Positions 1 through 10,545 of a stretch of 64,000 nucleotides of DNA are shown here, one piece after another. Each line of letters starts with the position of its first letter. Within the stretch, counting starts at the first letter, position 1. This DNA comes from Amphibalanus amphitrite (Eukaryota; Arthropoda; Thecostraca; Balanomorpha; Balanidae): assembly GCF_019059575.1 (NCBI RefSeq), contig NW_024881625.1, positions 372,001-436,000 of the forward strand, written 5' to 3'. The notes beneath the pieces are model-generated. The model ran no database searches and had not been told where the DNA came from. It worked only from the letters and a program-made list of their open reading frames with translations. The translations under genes and the position numbers were made by a program.

Positions 1-1785
1 TCAAAAAGTCGCCAAACCCAATACAGCCCATATTCAGCCCAGATTCAGCCCGGATTCAGCCCAGATTCGGGACACCTCCGATCAAGCTGAAACTCGCACA
101 CAATGTAGGCCATGACATGCGCAATCCACAGTACAAGTCATTCGGTGACACTCCCAGCCGTTTGACCTACAGAGGTCAGCAAAGGTCACGTGGCCCAAAT
201 TTGCACAGCAGATTGTGGCCCACCCAGTAGAGCAAGAGCGCTAAAAATGGCACCAATCGACTCGCCAGCATCTAATCTTACTTTCCCAACACTCATTTGA
301 CCTCTCAAGGTCATGCGATGACCTGAGGTCATTTGTGGGCTATTTCGAAAATACACTTGCACAGCAGTTTTCGAGAAGATGGATTGACCGAATTTCAAAT
401 CAAAGCACATCATCGGGTAGCCCATAAACCGTAGTAACTTTTCTTACAAACCGCTTTTCGATATGTGACCCCGTTTGACCTCGGCAGGTCAAAATGGGCA
501 AATAAACGACACTCAATACGTCGTAGCCCGGATTCAGCCCAGATTCGGGTCACCTCCGATCAAGCTGAAACGCACACACAATGTAGGCCATGACATGCCC
601 AATCCACAGTCTAAGTCATTCGGTGGCACTCCCAGCCGTTTGACCTACAGAGGTCAGCAAATGTCACGTGGCCCAAATTTGCACAGCAGATTGTGGCCCA
701 CCCAGTAGAGCTAGAGCGCTAAAAATGGCACCAATCGACTCGCCAGCATCTAATCTTACTTTCCCAACACTCATTTGACCTCTCAAGGTCATGCGATGAC
801 CTAAGGTCATTTGTGGGCTATGTCGAAAATACAATTGCACAGCAGTTTTCGAGTAGAGGGATTGACCGAATTCCAAATTAAAGCACATCATCGGGTAGCC
901 CATAGGCCGTAGTAACTTTCCGTAAAAACCGCTTTTCGATATGTGACCCCGTTTGACCTCGGCAGGTCAAAATGTGCAAATAAACGACACTCAATACGTC
1001 GCAGCCCGGATTCAGCCCAGATTCGGGACACCTCTGATCAAGCTGAAACTCGCACACAATGTAGGCAATGACATGCCCCATCCACAGTCCAAGTCATTCG
1101 GTGGCACTCCCAGCCGTTTGACCTACAGAGGTCAGCAAAGGTCACGTGGCCCAAATTGGCACAGCAGATTGTGGCCCACCCAGTAGAGCTAGAGCGCTAA
1201 AAATGGCACCAATCGACTCGCCAGCATCTAATCTTACTTTCCCAACACTCATTTGACCTCTCAAGGTCATGCGATGACCTAAGGTCATTTGTGGGCTATG
1301 TGGAAAATACACTTGCACAGCAGTTTTCGAGTAGAGGGATTGACCGAATTCCAAATCAAAGCACATCATCGGGTAGCCCATAGGCCGTAGTAACTTTCCT
1401 TAAAAACCGCTTTTCGATATGTGACCCCGTTTGACCTCGGCAGGTCAAAATGTGCAAATAAACGACACTCAATACGTCGCAGCCCGGATTCAGCCCAGAT
1501 TCGGGACACCTCCGATCAAGCTGAAACTCGCACACAATGTAAGCCATGACATGCCCAATCCACAGTCCAAGTCATTCGGTGGCACTCCCAGCCGTTTGAC
1601 CTACAGAGGTCAGCAAAGGTCACGTGGCCCAAATTTGCACAACAGATTGTGGCCCACCCAGTAGAGCTAGAGCGCTAAAAATGGCACCAATCGACTCGCC
1701 AGCATCTAATCTTACTTTCCCAACACTCATTTGACCTCTCAAGGTCATGCGATGACCTAAGGTCATTTGTGGGCTATGTCGAAAA
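1..1785. repeat. 478-bp tandem satellite (about 3.7 copies)
   Basis: The same sequence recurs at a 478-bp step (for example GTCACGTGGCCC near 187, 664, 1143 and 1620) with only scattered substitutions. Each unit holds three everted repeats TGACCT-N4-AGGTCA (for example 476-491, 641-656, 776-791) and one TGACCT-A-AGGTCA (797-809), so the unit is dense in nuclear-receptor-type half-sites. Short open frames of 63-79 codons exist on both strands of every unit, but they are symmetric by-products of the repeat. The array begins before the window and is split at 1786 by a Tc1/mariner element; the remainder resumes at 3371. Confidence 0.93.
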
Positions 1786-1787
1786 TA

Positions 1788-3368
1788 CAGGGTGTAACGA
1801 AATTATCCGGACATCTTTCTTCGCGCTGTAATTAAGAAGCAAGACAATCTGATATTTTCTCTTTTGAATTATTATATAGCCACTTTTCATAAGAGCGCAG
1901 GTACAAATTTCTGGAGCATTCCAGCCACTGGGTTTTCCAGCACAGTGGGTTTCATGTAGAGCAGCGCCTTGCTAGCCTGTGCCCACAGTTGGGCGGCGCT
2001 GGTGGCGGGTGTCCCTTCATTCATCTCCTGCTGGACAATAGTCCATAAGATATCGATGGAATTGGGATGGGAACTATTTCCAAGCCATAGCCCGTTAGCC
2101 CAGAAGAAAAATAGGTCCTCTCGGCATCGCTTCTCATTCTGCTAGGGGACTTGAAGGTGGTGCGCCGCCCCGCATGAAGACTGCGCGGCTTGAATCAGGC
2201 ATCAGTACGCGTTCAGAAACAGAGCCCTCCTGCGCCGTCTGGTTGAGTGGCTCCAACCAATCGCTAGCCAGGATGTTGCGCCGGTAATACTCGTCACTGA
2301 TGTGGTTTCCTGTGGCGTCATGAACAGCTTGAATATTGCACAGCAGCTGAACATGCTCCAGGTTTGGATTTTGACCGGATGCTTGACGCCGGCGACGGCC
2401 GGCATGTTCGAGCTGCTGGCAGCCCACACATGACCGATTTGACGGTTCAACGGACATCGCAGCTCGAACAGCTTCCCATCCGACCAGGCCATCTCATTCA
2501 TGTCTTCCTTCGACCAGTGGTCACGCCCTGGCCTGAGGCCAAAGGTGGTGGACTGGTTCTTTTCCCGTCAGTTTCATTGTCTTTTTCAGTTTGAAGGGCA
2601 GTAAAACCAAGCTAAAGAGCGGGTAACGGTGAATTATGATGTGGGACCTCTTATTAACTGCCTTGGTAAGAATTCGAGTCAGTTTGCGGATTAATTGGTG
2701 CCGTTTCCTTGTCGCTATCTTGACAACTCTCCTCACCACTTGGCAAAGGGCGCCTTCTGCGATCGAGGCCGGGCTGAGTCTGCCACCAAGTCCCAGCTTA
2801 TTATGCCTGAGGCAGATGTGCTACTGGCTGCTGCTGATGTCCATCTGCTGACAGACCAGCTTCTGGCTCATGCCACCATGCCACCAACACGTAGCCTTAC
2901 TACGAAACGAGAGACTGTACTCCCTTCTCTCCACTGCCTTAAACGAAAACTGTCAAATGAACCTGTCGGCGACTCGACTCTTACTCAGAACAAGAGTCAT
3001 TTCGCAAGGTCAGAGGCCGCTTGCACCAAACTACCTAGCTAGGTAAAATCGAAAAACCGGTTTCAGAATAAGCTAATCTAAAGGTGGTAAATTTGTTTGC
3101 AATAACCCAATACATAACCCTACATGTGCTTGCTAAATTTCGCACGCAAATTGTTACATTTGAGACTTGGACTGGGTATACGATGCAAAATAATCCAAGC
3201 ATTGATGCAAGAGGATTTTGGTGCAAGAGGCCTCAGGTCACTGCTGAGTTGAGAGCAGATACCAGAGGTATGCATTCATCCAATTTTCCAGCTTCTAACA
3301 TTAAAAAAGAAACTTTGCGAGCAGATATGGCGAAAAAATAGATGTCCGGATAATTTCGTTACACCCTG
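1788..3368 (-). mobile_element. Tc1/mariner-type DNA transposon, degenerate, inserted in the satellite
   Basis: The ends are perfect inverted repeats of about 28 bp, beginning CAGGGTGTAACGAAATTATC on the left with the reverse complement on the right. They are flanked by a TA dinucleotide on each side (1786-1787 and 3369-3370), the hallmark target duplication of the Tc1/mariner superfamily. Removing the element restores the satellite sequence GAAAATACAATTGCACAG. The interior holds a decayed minus-strand transposase. The clean TIRs contrast with the broken coding region, so this copy may have been mobilised by an enzyme supplied elsewhere. Confidence 0.9.
1910..2860 (-). pseudogene. Tc1/mariner transposase remnant
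   Basis: Read on the minus strand in several frames, this gives a recognisable transposase. An N-terminal helix-turn-helix-like part (VRRVVKIATRKRHQ, about 2739-2690) is followed by a stretch with MNEMAWSDGKLFELRC (about 2500-2450). Next comes AVFMRGGAPP (about 2170), where the family normally has QDGAPPH, and then WLGNSSHPNSIDILW (about 2080-2040), where the family has a WPxxSPDLNPIExxW block. The catalytic aspartates of the last two blocks are lost and at least two frameshifts are needed, so it is inactive. The assignment rests on motif memory only. Confidence 0.75.
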
Positions 3369-3370
3369 TA

Positions 3371-3436
3371 CAATTGCACAGCAGTTTTCGAGTAGAGGGA
3401 TTGACCGAATTTCAAATCAAAGCACATCATCGGGTA
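3371..3436. repeat. Remainder of the interrupted 478-bp satellite unit
   Basis: The sequence CAATTGCACAGCAGTTTTCG through CATCATCGGGTA continues exactly the unit that stops at 1787. It ends abruptly where the reverse-transcriptase remnant begins. Confidence 0.9.
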
Positions 3437-5027
3437 AACCATGACACCAAACCTGCTTCCCGAACCACCAACAAATGACTCAGCACGAGAACATCAAAAG
3501 CCTGCCACTGACGCCCTGGCCCGTCGGATCCTCGGGAAATGTGCAGATGGCGACATTCGGGCGGCCCTAAGGCTACTGACCTCAGACGATACAGTTGCCG
3601 AGCCTGACGCCGAAGTAATCGCCGAGATAATGCTGAAACACCCAGCAGCTCCCAAGGACGAGCTTCTGCCGCCACCGCCCGCCCCATCAGACCCAGGGCC
3701 GCTCACGGTGACGCCGGAGGAGGTGGAGGCCGCTATCAACTCGATGCCTCCGGGATCATCAGCAGGCCTAGACGGCATCAGGCCGCTACATCTACGCCAG
3801 CTTATCTCCAGGGAGGCGGCTGAGAGCGGCCGCCGTCTTTTGCACTCCTTGACGGCACTCACCAACCTGGTGCTGGCCGGTGAGGTGCCGGATTGTGCCA
3901 GGGACGCCCTTTTCAGCGCCTCACTATGCGCACTCAGGAAGAAGAGCGGCGGATTGCGGCCCATTGCAGTCGGGAGCGTCTACCGACGCCTGCCATCCCG
4001 CATCGGAGCACGCTTCGTGGCAGACAGCCTTGGTGCCGAACTCCGTCCTGTCCAGCTCGGGGTAGGAACGCCCCTGGGCTGCGAGGCGGCGGTCCATGCA
4101 ACACGCAGTTTCATTGAAGCCAGCCGACAGTCAGCTGCTCCACACGTGCTGGTCAAACTTGACGTGTCAAATGCTTTTAACACGGTGCGGCGCGACGTCT
4201 TCTTGACCCGCATTAGGGAGCGATGTCCGGAGGTGTACTAGTTACCTAGCCTACCAGGCCCACGGCTCACCCAGCCCACTCATCATCGGAGGGCAGACCC
4301 GACCCCCACCGGACACGATTTGGTAGCCGAGGTCTGTGACGTCAGCCGGGCGTGAAGTTTTCCCTTCACCATAGGCTTCACACACAAGCTGGCCGAAGTT
4401 CATGCCAGGATAGCCCGGCTTGAAAGTGCAAAAATGATTAAATTTTGCCCTCAATAGATTCATTGCTTCATTTTATAACTAAAAACGTCCGTTATTAGGC
4501 CTCAATGAAGGTAAGAAGTACTCAAAATCGAAGTTGAAGAAGATGCTGTCCGAGCACAATCTGGTAACATCACGTGACCTCTCTTAAGCAGAATGTATAT
4601 AATTCAAGGATGTTATTACACGATTGCTGCCTAAAACATCATAAATAATACGCTTGTAACATTTATTGCTTCTGTTTAAGTCATAACATTGCAAAACGCA
4701 AAGTTTATCATGGCAGTCACGTGACCAAAGGTATAGCAGGGGTTGGGACAAGCACTCAAAGGATTTCAAGTTTTTTAATTAAATTATATAAGTTTCATGA
4801 TGAAATTGAAAGAATGTATTTTTTTCCTAATGAAATACAAATTTTCGTATGTAAAATATTTTCCTTATGGGCGAAATTCTCCATATAAGAAATGTCAGTG
4901 ACGTCACCAGGGCTTTACTCAAAACATCCGACCTACCTGTTTCTTATAGGTATCTTGGGCAGACCATCGCTTCGGCCTGCGGTGTCCTGCAAGGCGACCC
5001 GCTCGGACCGGCCGCGTTTGCTATCGC
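3437..5027 (+). pseudogene. Non-LTR-type reverse transcriptase fragment, interrupted
   Basis: An open frame at 3441-4241 (266 codons) reads as the N-terminal and central part of a reverse transcriptase. It has a PPGSSAGLDGIRPLHL block, then GGLRPIAVGSVYRRL, then the palm motif LVKLDVSNAFNTVRRD that carries the first catalytic Asp. A frameshift near 4235 moves the continuation (YLAYQAHGSPSPLIIGG) to another frame. A 657-bp insertion at 4300-4956 follows, and the reading resumes as GQTIASACGVLQGDPLGPAA, the GxxQGDPLGP motif. Sequence then diverges, so the YxDD motif, thumb and C-terminal part are missing. The clade is uncertain. It is non-functional. Confidence 0.8.
4300..4956. mobile_element. 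657-bp insertion with 9-bp target duplication
   Basis: The nonamer GGGCAGACC occurs at 4291-4299 and again at 4957-4965. Deleting one copy plus the intervening DNA rejoins the reverse-transcriptase reading (LIIGGQT then IASACGVLQG). The interior is AT-rich, has no long frame and shows no convincing terminal inverted repeats, so the superfamily is unknown. A 9-bp duplication would fit a MULE-like element or a short retroposon. Confidence 0.7.
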
Positions 5028-5439
5028 CTAAAAACTTTATATGCTTCAACTCACAATCAACCAACAAACATTTTGGCTATCTCGGATTTTCAACTTTTGA
5101 CTCTCGTCGATCCGCATCGAAACATATGTACGTTGACCTCGAAAGGTCGATAGGTCAAAAGTTGACCTTAGGTCACGTGACCTAAGGATGTCAATAAGGA
5201 TCAACAATGCATGTTTTTTTATAAGGCCAGTAATTTGTTGTTGTTTTTTTTTGGGGGGGGGGGCGTGGTAGCATGCCGGTATCCCATAAAATTTTTGTGG
5301 GACGGGGTGATGCCGGTAGCAGCCTTTGTGAGAAATTTTGCAACTCTTGTCATTAACATCCCAATAAATTTCATTTTAACTAGGTAAAAATGAAATACTT
5401 TCTCTTTTTGAAAATGGTTTCACCGGCAGGGTGACCGAA
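5028..5439. other. Unassigned repeat-like DNA with half-sites
   Basis: No gene seen. The first 170 bases carry several GGTCA/TGACC half-sites, including TTGACCTTAGGTCACGTGAC near 5163. The next part has T- and G-runs and GATGCCGGTAGC-like short repeats around 5265-5325. Confidence 0.5.
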
Positions 5440-5519
5440 AATGTCCGATTTTTGGGGGGCCTGACCACCGATGACCGAATCGGTCAGCACATCTTTTCGG
5501 TAACCGATTGACACCACTA
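5440..5519. mobile_element. Solo right end of a hAT-type element
   Basis: The terminal stretch GGTAACCGATTGACACCACT is the same as the right terminus of the complete hAT-type element at 51045-52886. No matching left end or 8-bp duplication was found upstream, so this is a truncated relative. Confidence 0.6.
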
Positions 5520-5667
5520 GTACTTATGGTGTGCCAATTTTTCTGGAGCTTGGGAGGGCACATTAATCTCGCGGGCGCAATAAGGGTACTCTCCCCTTGA
5601 GGTTGACATGGTCTCCAAGAGGGGTGTTTTTTGGTCTTGTTTTTAGCATCCCGTAGACGGTGATTAA

Positions 5668-6526
5668 AGGTAGTGTGCCAGCTTTCTTGGACCGTATGGA
5701 GTTAATGGCCCAGATAAGGAGAACCGGATTTTTAGAGCTTATCCATACCTTCAAAACTCATGGAAACGTCTTAAATTCTTCAAATTTTGAGTACCCCAGT
5801 GCGAAATTCGCCCCGACGGGTTGTCGGTCGTACCCCAACCACATTTCACACCACTATGAACAATAAATGCACACACTGAAATCGCTATTACCGATATGTT
5901 CATCCAATCAAGTTTCGATAAACCCGTTCATCATAATCTCCTGCGGTTTCGAACACGCCTGTTAGGTGGCTTCTGATGCTCGTCGAGGTCGGAATTTCCA
6001 AATACGCGTGGTGCGTCGGGCCGCGCGCTCTGACTTCGGCCAAGAAAAATGCGTCAGCTGATCATTGTCATTTCTGCCACTTGCGTGTGGTGAAATGGGG
6101 TCATAACTTATAAGACGGCTTTTTCATATCAATTATTTTACATAAAATCATATTTCAAACCATAAATAATGTTCGACAGCCAAATAAAAGAAACAATACC
6201 AATACGGGCTTACAGTTTAAGGCTCGACATTGTGTTGTCTACGATTAGACAGCTGATAACTCATTCCCGTACGTCGTATGGTCGTAACACTATAATGACC
6301 TTTGCTTATTGTCACAAGTGCGCCGCATTCGCGATTGTTGCCCGACGCCTGTTTGCAGGTGAGCCCACTACAGTTGTTATACATATCTAAAAACCGAAAA
6401 ACTTTTAGGCGAAAAAGGCACTATTCCAGGCCCATTTTTGATTTTTTTGCGATATTAGGTAAAAACAGAAGCTTCTTATCCTAGGAAAAATAAAATGGGA
6501 AATCTTTCAAAGGTGGCACATTACCT
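5668..6526. mobile_element. TTAA-targeting (piggyBac-like) non-autonomous element
   Basis: The terminal inverted repeats are AGGTAGTGTGCCAGCTTT on the left and AGGTAATGTGCCACCTTT (reverse complement of the right end). They are flanked by the tetranucleotide TTAA at 5664-5667 and 6527-6530. TTAA duplication is characteristic of the piggyBac superfamily. No transposase is encoded. Confidence 0.8.
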
Positions 6527-6530
6527 TTAA

Positions 6531-7124
6531 GTCTTTTGCGGACTCTCCTTTTTTATTCACCTATGTAAAGCCGCTGTCATACCAAAAATGTTGTATATAA
6601 AAATACATGTAACCTGTGTGATGAGAAACCCCCTGTGTACATATACCAATCATGCCAATCACTCTGCATAGGTAGGTTTTGCATTTTCGCGAGTTTGACG
6701 TGCTGCGCAAACCTGTGTTACTTTTAGGTATTGTGTAGCATTGACAATATTTATCCAATTGTTATTCAGTGATACTGGAGCATTCTATTGTACGCTGTTA
6801 AAATTTATTATAGATATGACCTGACTGTAATTTGTTAGCCAGAGATCTCACAAAAATGTTGCACGCTATTTTGAAAGGATTTGAATTTGCTCGTCGACAA
6901 TTCCGAAAATGTACATTCTGAAGACGACGCAAGTTGAAATATATCATAATACTTTTAGGACTTATTTTACTTCGTATATGAAGTAAGATAAAAACACCAA
7001 AACCACCCAACGTTTCGTGTTATTCACTTTTTCAAGGGTGATATTTATTTTACTATCAAGTCATTGCATCACGAGCATAAGGTCATTTTCTAACATCATA
7101 ATAAGGTTTTATTACTGTTAAAGA
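6531..7124. other. AT-rich stretch, nothing recognised
   Basis: No coding, RNA or repeat signal that I can support. A short inverted motif around TTACTTCGTATATGAAGTAA (about 6968-6987) could form a small hairpin. Confidence 0.5.
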
Positions 7125-7335
7125 GTTAACAATGGCTAGATCTGGGACAGACTGACAACAAGACGACAGATACTCAGACTGACACTCTACCACAAAATCA
7201 GCACAACAGAAAACCTTCCGAACTACATTGCAGCTTTACTTCCAATTTCCAAACACCAGAGCACAAGACACGGATAGAAGTCTCAGAAACGCTACTGCGC
7301 ACACCACATCTCCCATCCAATTGCACACTTCATCC
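7125..7335 (+). pseudogene. LINE ORF2 fragment, part 1 (C-terminal region)
   Basis: The reading WDRLTTRRQILRLTLYHKIS followed by TTENLPNYIAALLP matches the LxxRRxxxRLxxxHKI block found after the RT domain in many LINEs. The frame is broken shortly afterwards. The segment ends with CTTCATCC, which is repeated at 15355-15362 on the other side of an inserted hAT element, and the LINE continues there. The 5' part of the LINE is absent, as is usual for 5'-truncated insertions. Confidence 0.7.
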
Positions 7336-7971
7336 CAAGAGGCCCTAAAACATAAGGTTGTACGAAGTTTTCGACCAAAAATGTACTAGAAAAGCGCACG
7401 AGTCAAAGCTATTTCCGTTGTTTCTTTACAAATATGTCGCAAATAAGCTTTTTTTCTGTAATAAATCATTATTTTGAAGTTAAGCGTCCAGTTACTATTA
7501 ATTCCATAAGCAAATACTTATTTTTATATAAAAGCCTAGCTTATATAGTCCAACTCTAGTTAAATAATCAAGTAGCTAATAAATTTTCCAGATGTGACAC
7601 ATATTGCGCACTTCAGACAAATGCCTTGCTAGGGCGTTGCTAAGGACTCTTTCGCATGTTTTGCTGCCAGGTTTTTGTTATGAAGTGAGGGAAGTGAGAT
7701 ATGGATAGGCTCTTTGATTTTTTCTGGTTTTCTAGGACCGTCTCAAAACTCTCAATTATTTAACTTGAAATACTTTTCTTGCTTTTTTATCCGAGGCTTT
7801 TTCAATAATTGGTAGATTCTAGCGTGGAAATAAAAGGGCGAGCAGGCCACAGGGGTAAATGCAAGTCGACTGATAGCGAAATAAAAGGTAGAAGTGTCTG
7901 TTCCATTATAAATTTAATGTGATGTGATGGAACATGAAGCAACAGGATCAGACGCAAGAACCACCAATTAA

Positions 7972-9145
7972 CCTTCGCCCCAGTGGGGGGGGGGCATATG
8001 TTACCACCCTGTCGCGTTTTTTGCGTGTGAATAAAAAACCGCGGCGCGTAGCGCCGCGCCGCTTGGGGTAGCTTTTGGTACATCAATTTTGGACAATGTG
8101 TGAAATTTTTGACCCCAGGTCATGTCAGGTCAGGTCACCAGGTCAAGTTAACTGACCAAGCCTAAAAAAAGTTTGCAGTCATGTCCAGCCTGAAGTGTTT
8201 GTCAGAAAGGTTTCAAACTTGGTGGATTGCATGCTGTTATGGGCGCCTACAATTTGTATATCTCGGATTTTTTATATCCGTGACCTAAGGTCAGGTCAGT
8301 GGCGAAACCTTTCCATTACAAGTCAATGGAGAAAAATGAAAATGCCTCTAGATCCGTGTGTACGCATCGGAACAGTCCAAATATTTCAGAATCACAATGA
8401 TTTAGTCCACTCGTGATGACCAAGGTGTCATTTTTGCTGATAGCCTCTAGACAGGTCATCCGAGGTCACTTGAGGCTACAAACAGTTTTTTGCCAATAAC
8501 TCGCGATTGGAAAGAGATAGAACGCTGGGGATGGTCTCATTGTGTTTGCCTTGTTGAGACGCATCGACTGATATGCAGCACGACCTTTTCCGGTAAGGTC
8601 ATGACCTTGACCTGAGGTCAAATTTTCAACTTGACCTTTCAAGGTCAAATTATAGTTCATTCGACGCGTCTCGGCGAGAGGAACACGATTCTGGCAATAG
8701 AAATGTCGTGGCTTTTTGTAGTCGAAAGTTATTGTCGAAAAACACTTTTCGTAAAAACAGCTATTTTTGGACTTTTTGCCCTCTGGAGGCCAAACCGTTG
8801 ACCTGAGGTCAATATTGATAATGACCTTTTCAAAAGAAGAGTTCAAAAGCTATCGATTGCTTTTCCCTGCGTTATTCTAGCTACCATAGTTCCTGAGATA
8901 GCGGCATGTTTTCTGAAAAATATAATGACAATTGGCAAATTTTGACCTTTGATGACCTCTGGTGACCCCAATATTGCTCTAAGGTGAAAAATGACTGAAA
9001 TACTTTCAAACGTACGCATTGAGAGCTATCGACTGCTTTTTACCGCGTCTTTCTAGCCCTCTTAGTTTTTGAGTTAGAGGTGGGTGGTAACATATGCCCC
9101 CCCTCACTAGGGCGAAGTTGGCTGAGACCGCCACTGGGGCGCGGG
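7972..9145. mobile_element. TTAA-targeting element rich in AGGTCA half-sites (P1)
   Basis: TTAA at 7968-7971 and 9146-9149 flanks termini CCTTCGCCCCAGTGG on the left and CCCGCGCCCCAGTGG (reverse complement of the right). The paralogous empty site is present in this window: in hAT copy A2 around 24618 the sequence GGGTTCTTAATTGGTGG has a single TTAA and no insert. The interior carries many TGACCT/AGGTCA motifs (for example TGACCTGAGGTCA near 8610 and TGACCTTTCAAGGTCA near 8633). No transposase. Confidence 0.93.
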
Positions 9146-9639
9146 TTAAGAACCCAGAACCAGCAAGCGCCATGCAATCAAGAGCAGCCATGGTAACGTT
9201 TGATTATAAGCTTTCAGAAAACCTTAGAAGACGCCAGCAGACGGTGAGCAATCAAGAGATTTTACAAGACCATTAGTTACTTGAAAACGAGAGCCGCCAG
9301 GAAAATCGGTAGATTCTTCAATGGCAACACATTTCAACATCTATCTAGCAATGATTTGCACCAGCGAGGTGCTACCATTGTGTTTTGTGTCTGTATCCCT
9401 ATAAACTGCTAAAGAAATATTTGTGAATAAATAAACAAACAAACAACCAACAAATAATGCGTCTTTTTCTACTGAAAGTAAGTCCTCCAAGTGGCAGGGG
9501 ATGAATAATAGAAGGTACCTACCTAATTAATTGTCATCTATTCATTCAATTCATAGGCAATTCAGGGCATCGATCGGCAGCGCCCTTACTGCATGGTACT
9601 GCGGATCGTCAATGGGTTTCTTGATGACTCCGACTCTGA

Positions 9640-9985
9640 CTCAGACTTTCAAAAATCAACTGACTTTGATATCAAATGTCGGCTCTGACCGACTCCGACT
9701 CCACAGCCCTAGCAAATCTGCGGAGGCAATGTATTTTTGGTGACTCTGACTCCGACTCTGGCTTTCAAAATCGACTCTGACTCTGACTCTGGTCAGAACT
9801 GTCGACTCGACCGACTACAACTCCGACTACGGAACCCTGAAAGGTCTGCGGAGTGGATCGAATTTCGGTGACTGACTCAGACTCCAGCTTTTAAAATCGA
9901 CTCTGACTCCGACTCGACGACTCAGGTCAGAACTGTCAACTCCGACCGACTTCATGACTCCGACTCCGGAGCCCTACTGGCAGCT
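9640..9985. repeat. GACTC/GACTCCGACTC-rich subrepeat region of hAT copy A1
   Basis: Dozens of short units such as CGACTCCGACTC and CTGACTC are arranged irregularly in a single orientation. The same block occurs inverted in hAT copy A2, so it belongs to the element rather than being a later expansion. It may represent sub-terminal transposase binding motifs; that is inference. Confidence 0.8.
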
Positions 9986-10320
9986 ATCACGCCAGGAAGC
10001 TGCAAATCGTATGTTCCGTGGCGGTTTATGGCATTAAAGTCGATAATGCGGCTGAATCGCATTATGAAACACCCTTATTGGCTGCAAGAACCATGAAAGT
10101 TAGCGCATCACCACTGGAAAACGTGACAAGTTATCCATTAATTGGCCCTGGATCTGGATAAATAACATTGATGATCATATTAGCACATATTTACATCATC
10201 ATCTATCTCAAGGCTGCCCTTCAGGCGGCTCTAAACTATGGCAATTTCCCTATCTTCAACATGTAAATGCCCTCGGGCGTCCTCGTGGTGACGTACAGGG
10301 TATATAGCAGACATGTGCTT

Positions 10321-10545
10321 GGATCCGAGAGCTGGATCTATGATCTCAGTGGATCTCTCGACAAAATAGAGGGGTTGGATCTATGATCCGAGTGGATCTC
10401 TCGACAAAATTCAGGGGTTGGATCTATGATCTGAATGGATCTCTCGACAAAATTTAGGGGTCGGATCTATGATCTCTGTGGATCCAGCGGGCAAAAATTT
10501 GTGGAGGACCTATGATCTGTATGGATCTCACGACAACATGTAGCC
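10321..10545. repeat. Left sub-terminal 43-44-bp repeats of hAT C
   Basis: About five copies of a unit with core GGATCTATGATCTGAATGG then ATCTCTCGACAAAATT occur at 43-44-bp steps (GGATCTA near 10333, 10377, 10420, 10463). Sub-terminal repeats are the usual binding sites of hAT transposases. Confidence 0.85.

Noticed and set aside
186-1664. 77-79-codon frames on both strands of the satellite
   Set aside because: Same frame recurs each 478 bp on both strands with no start context or domain; satellite by-product.
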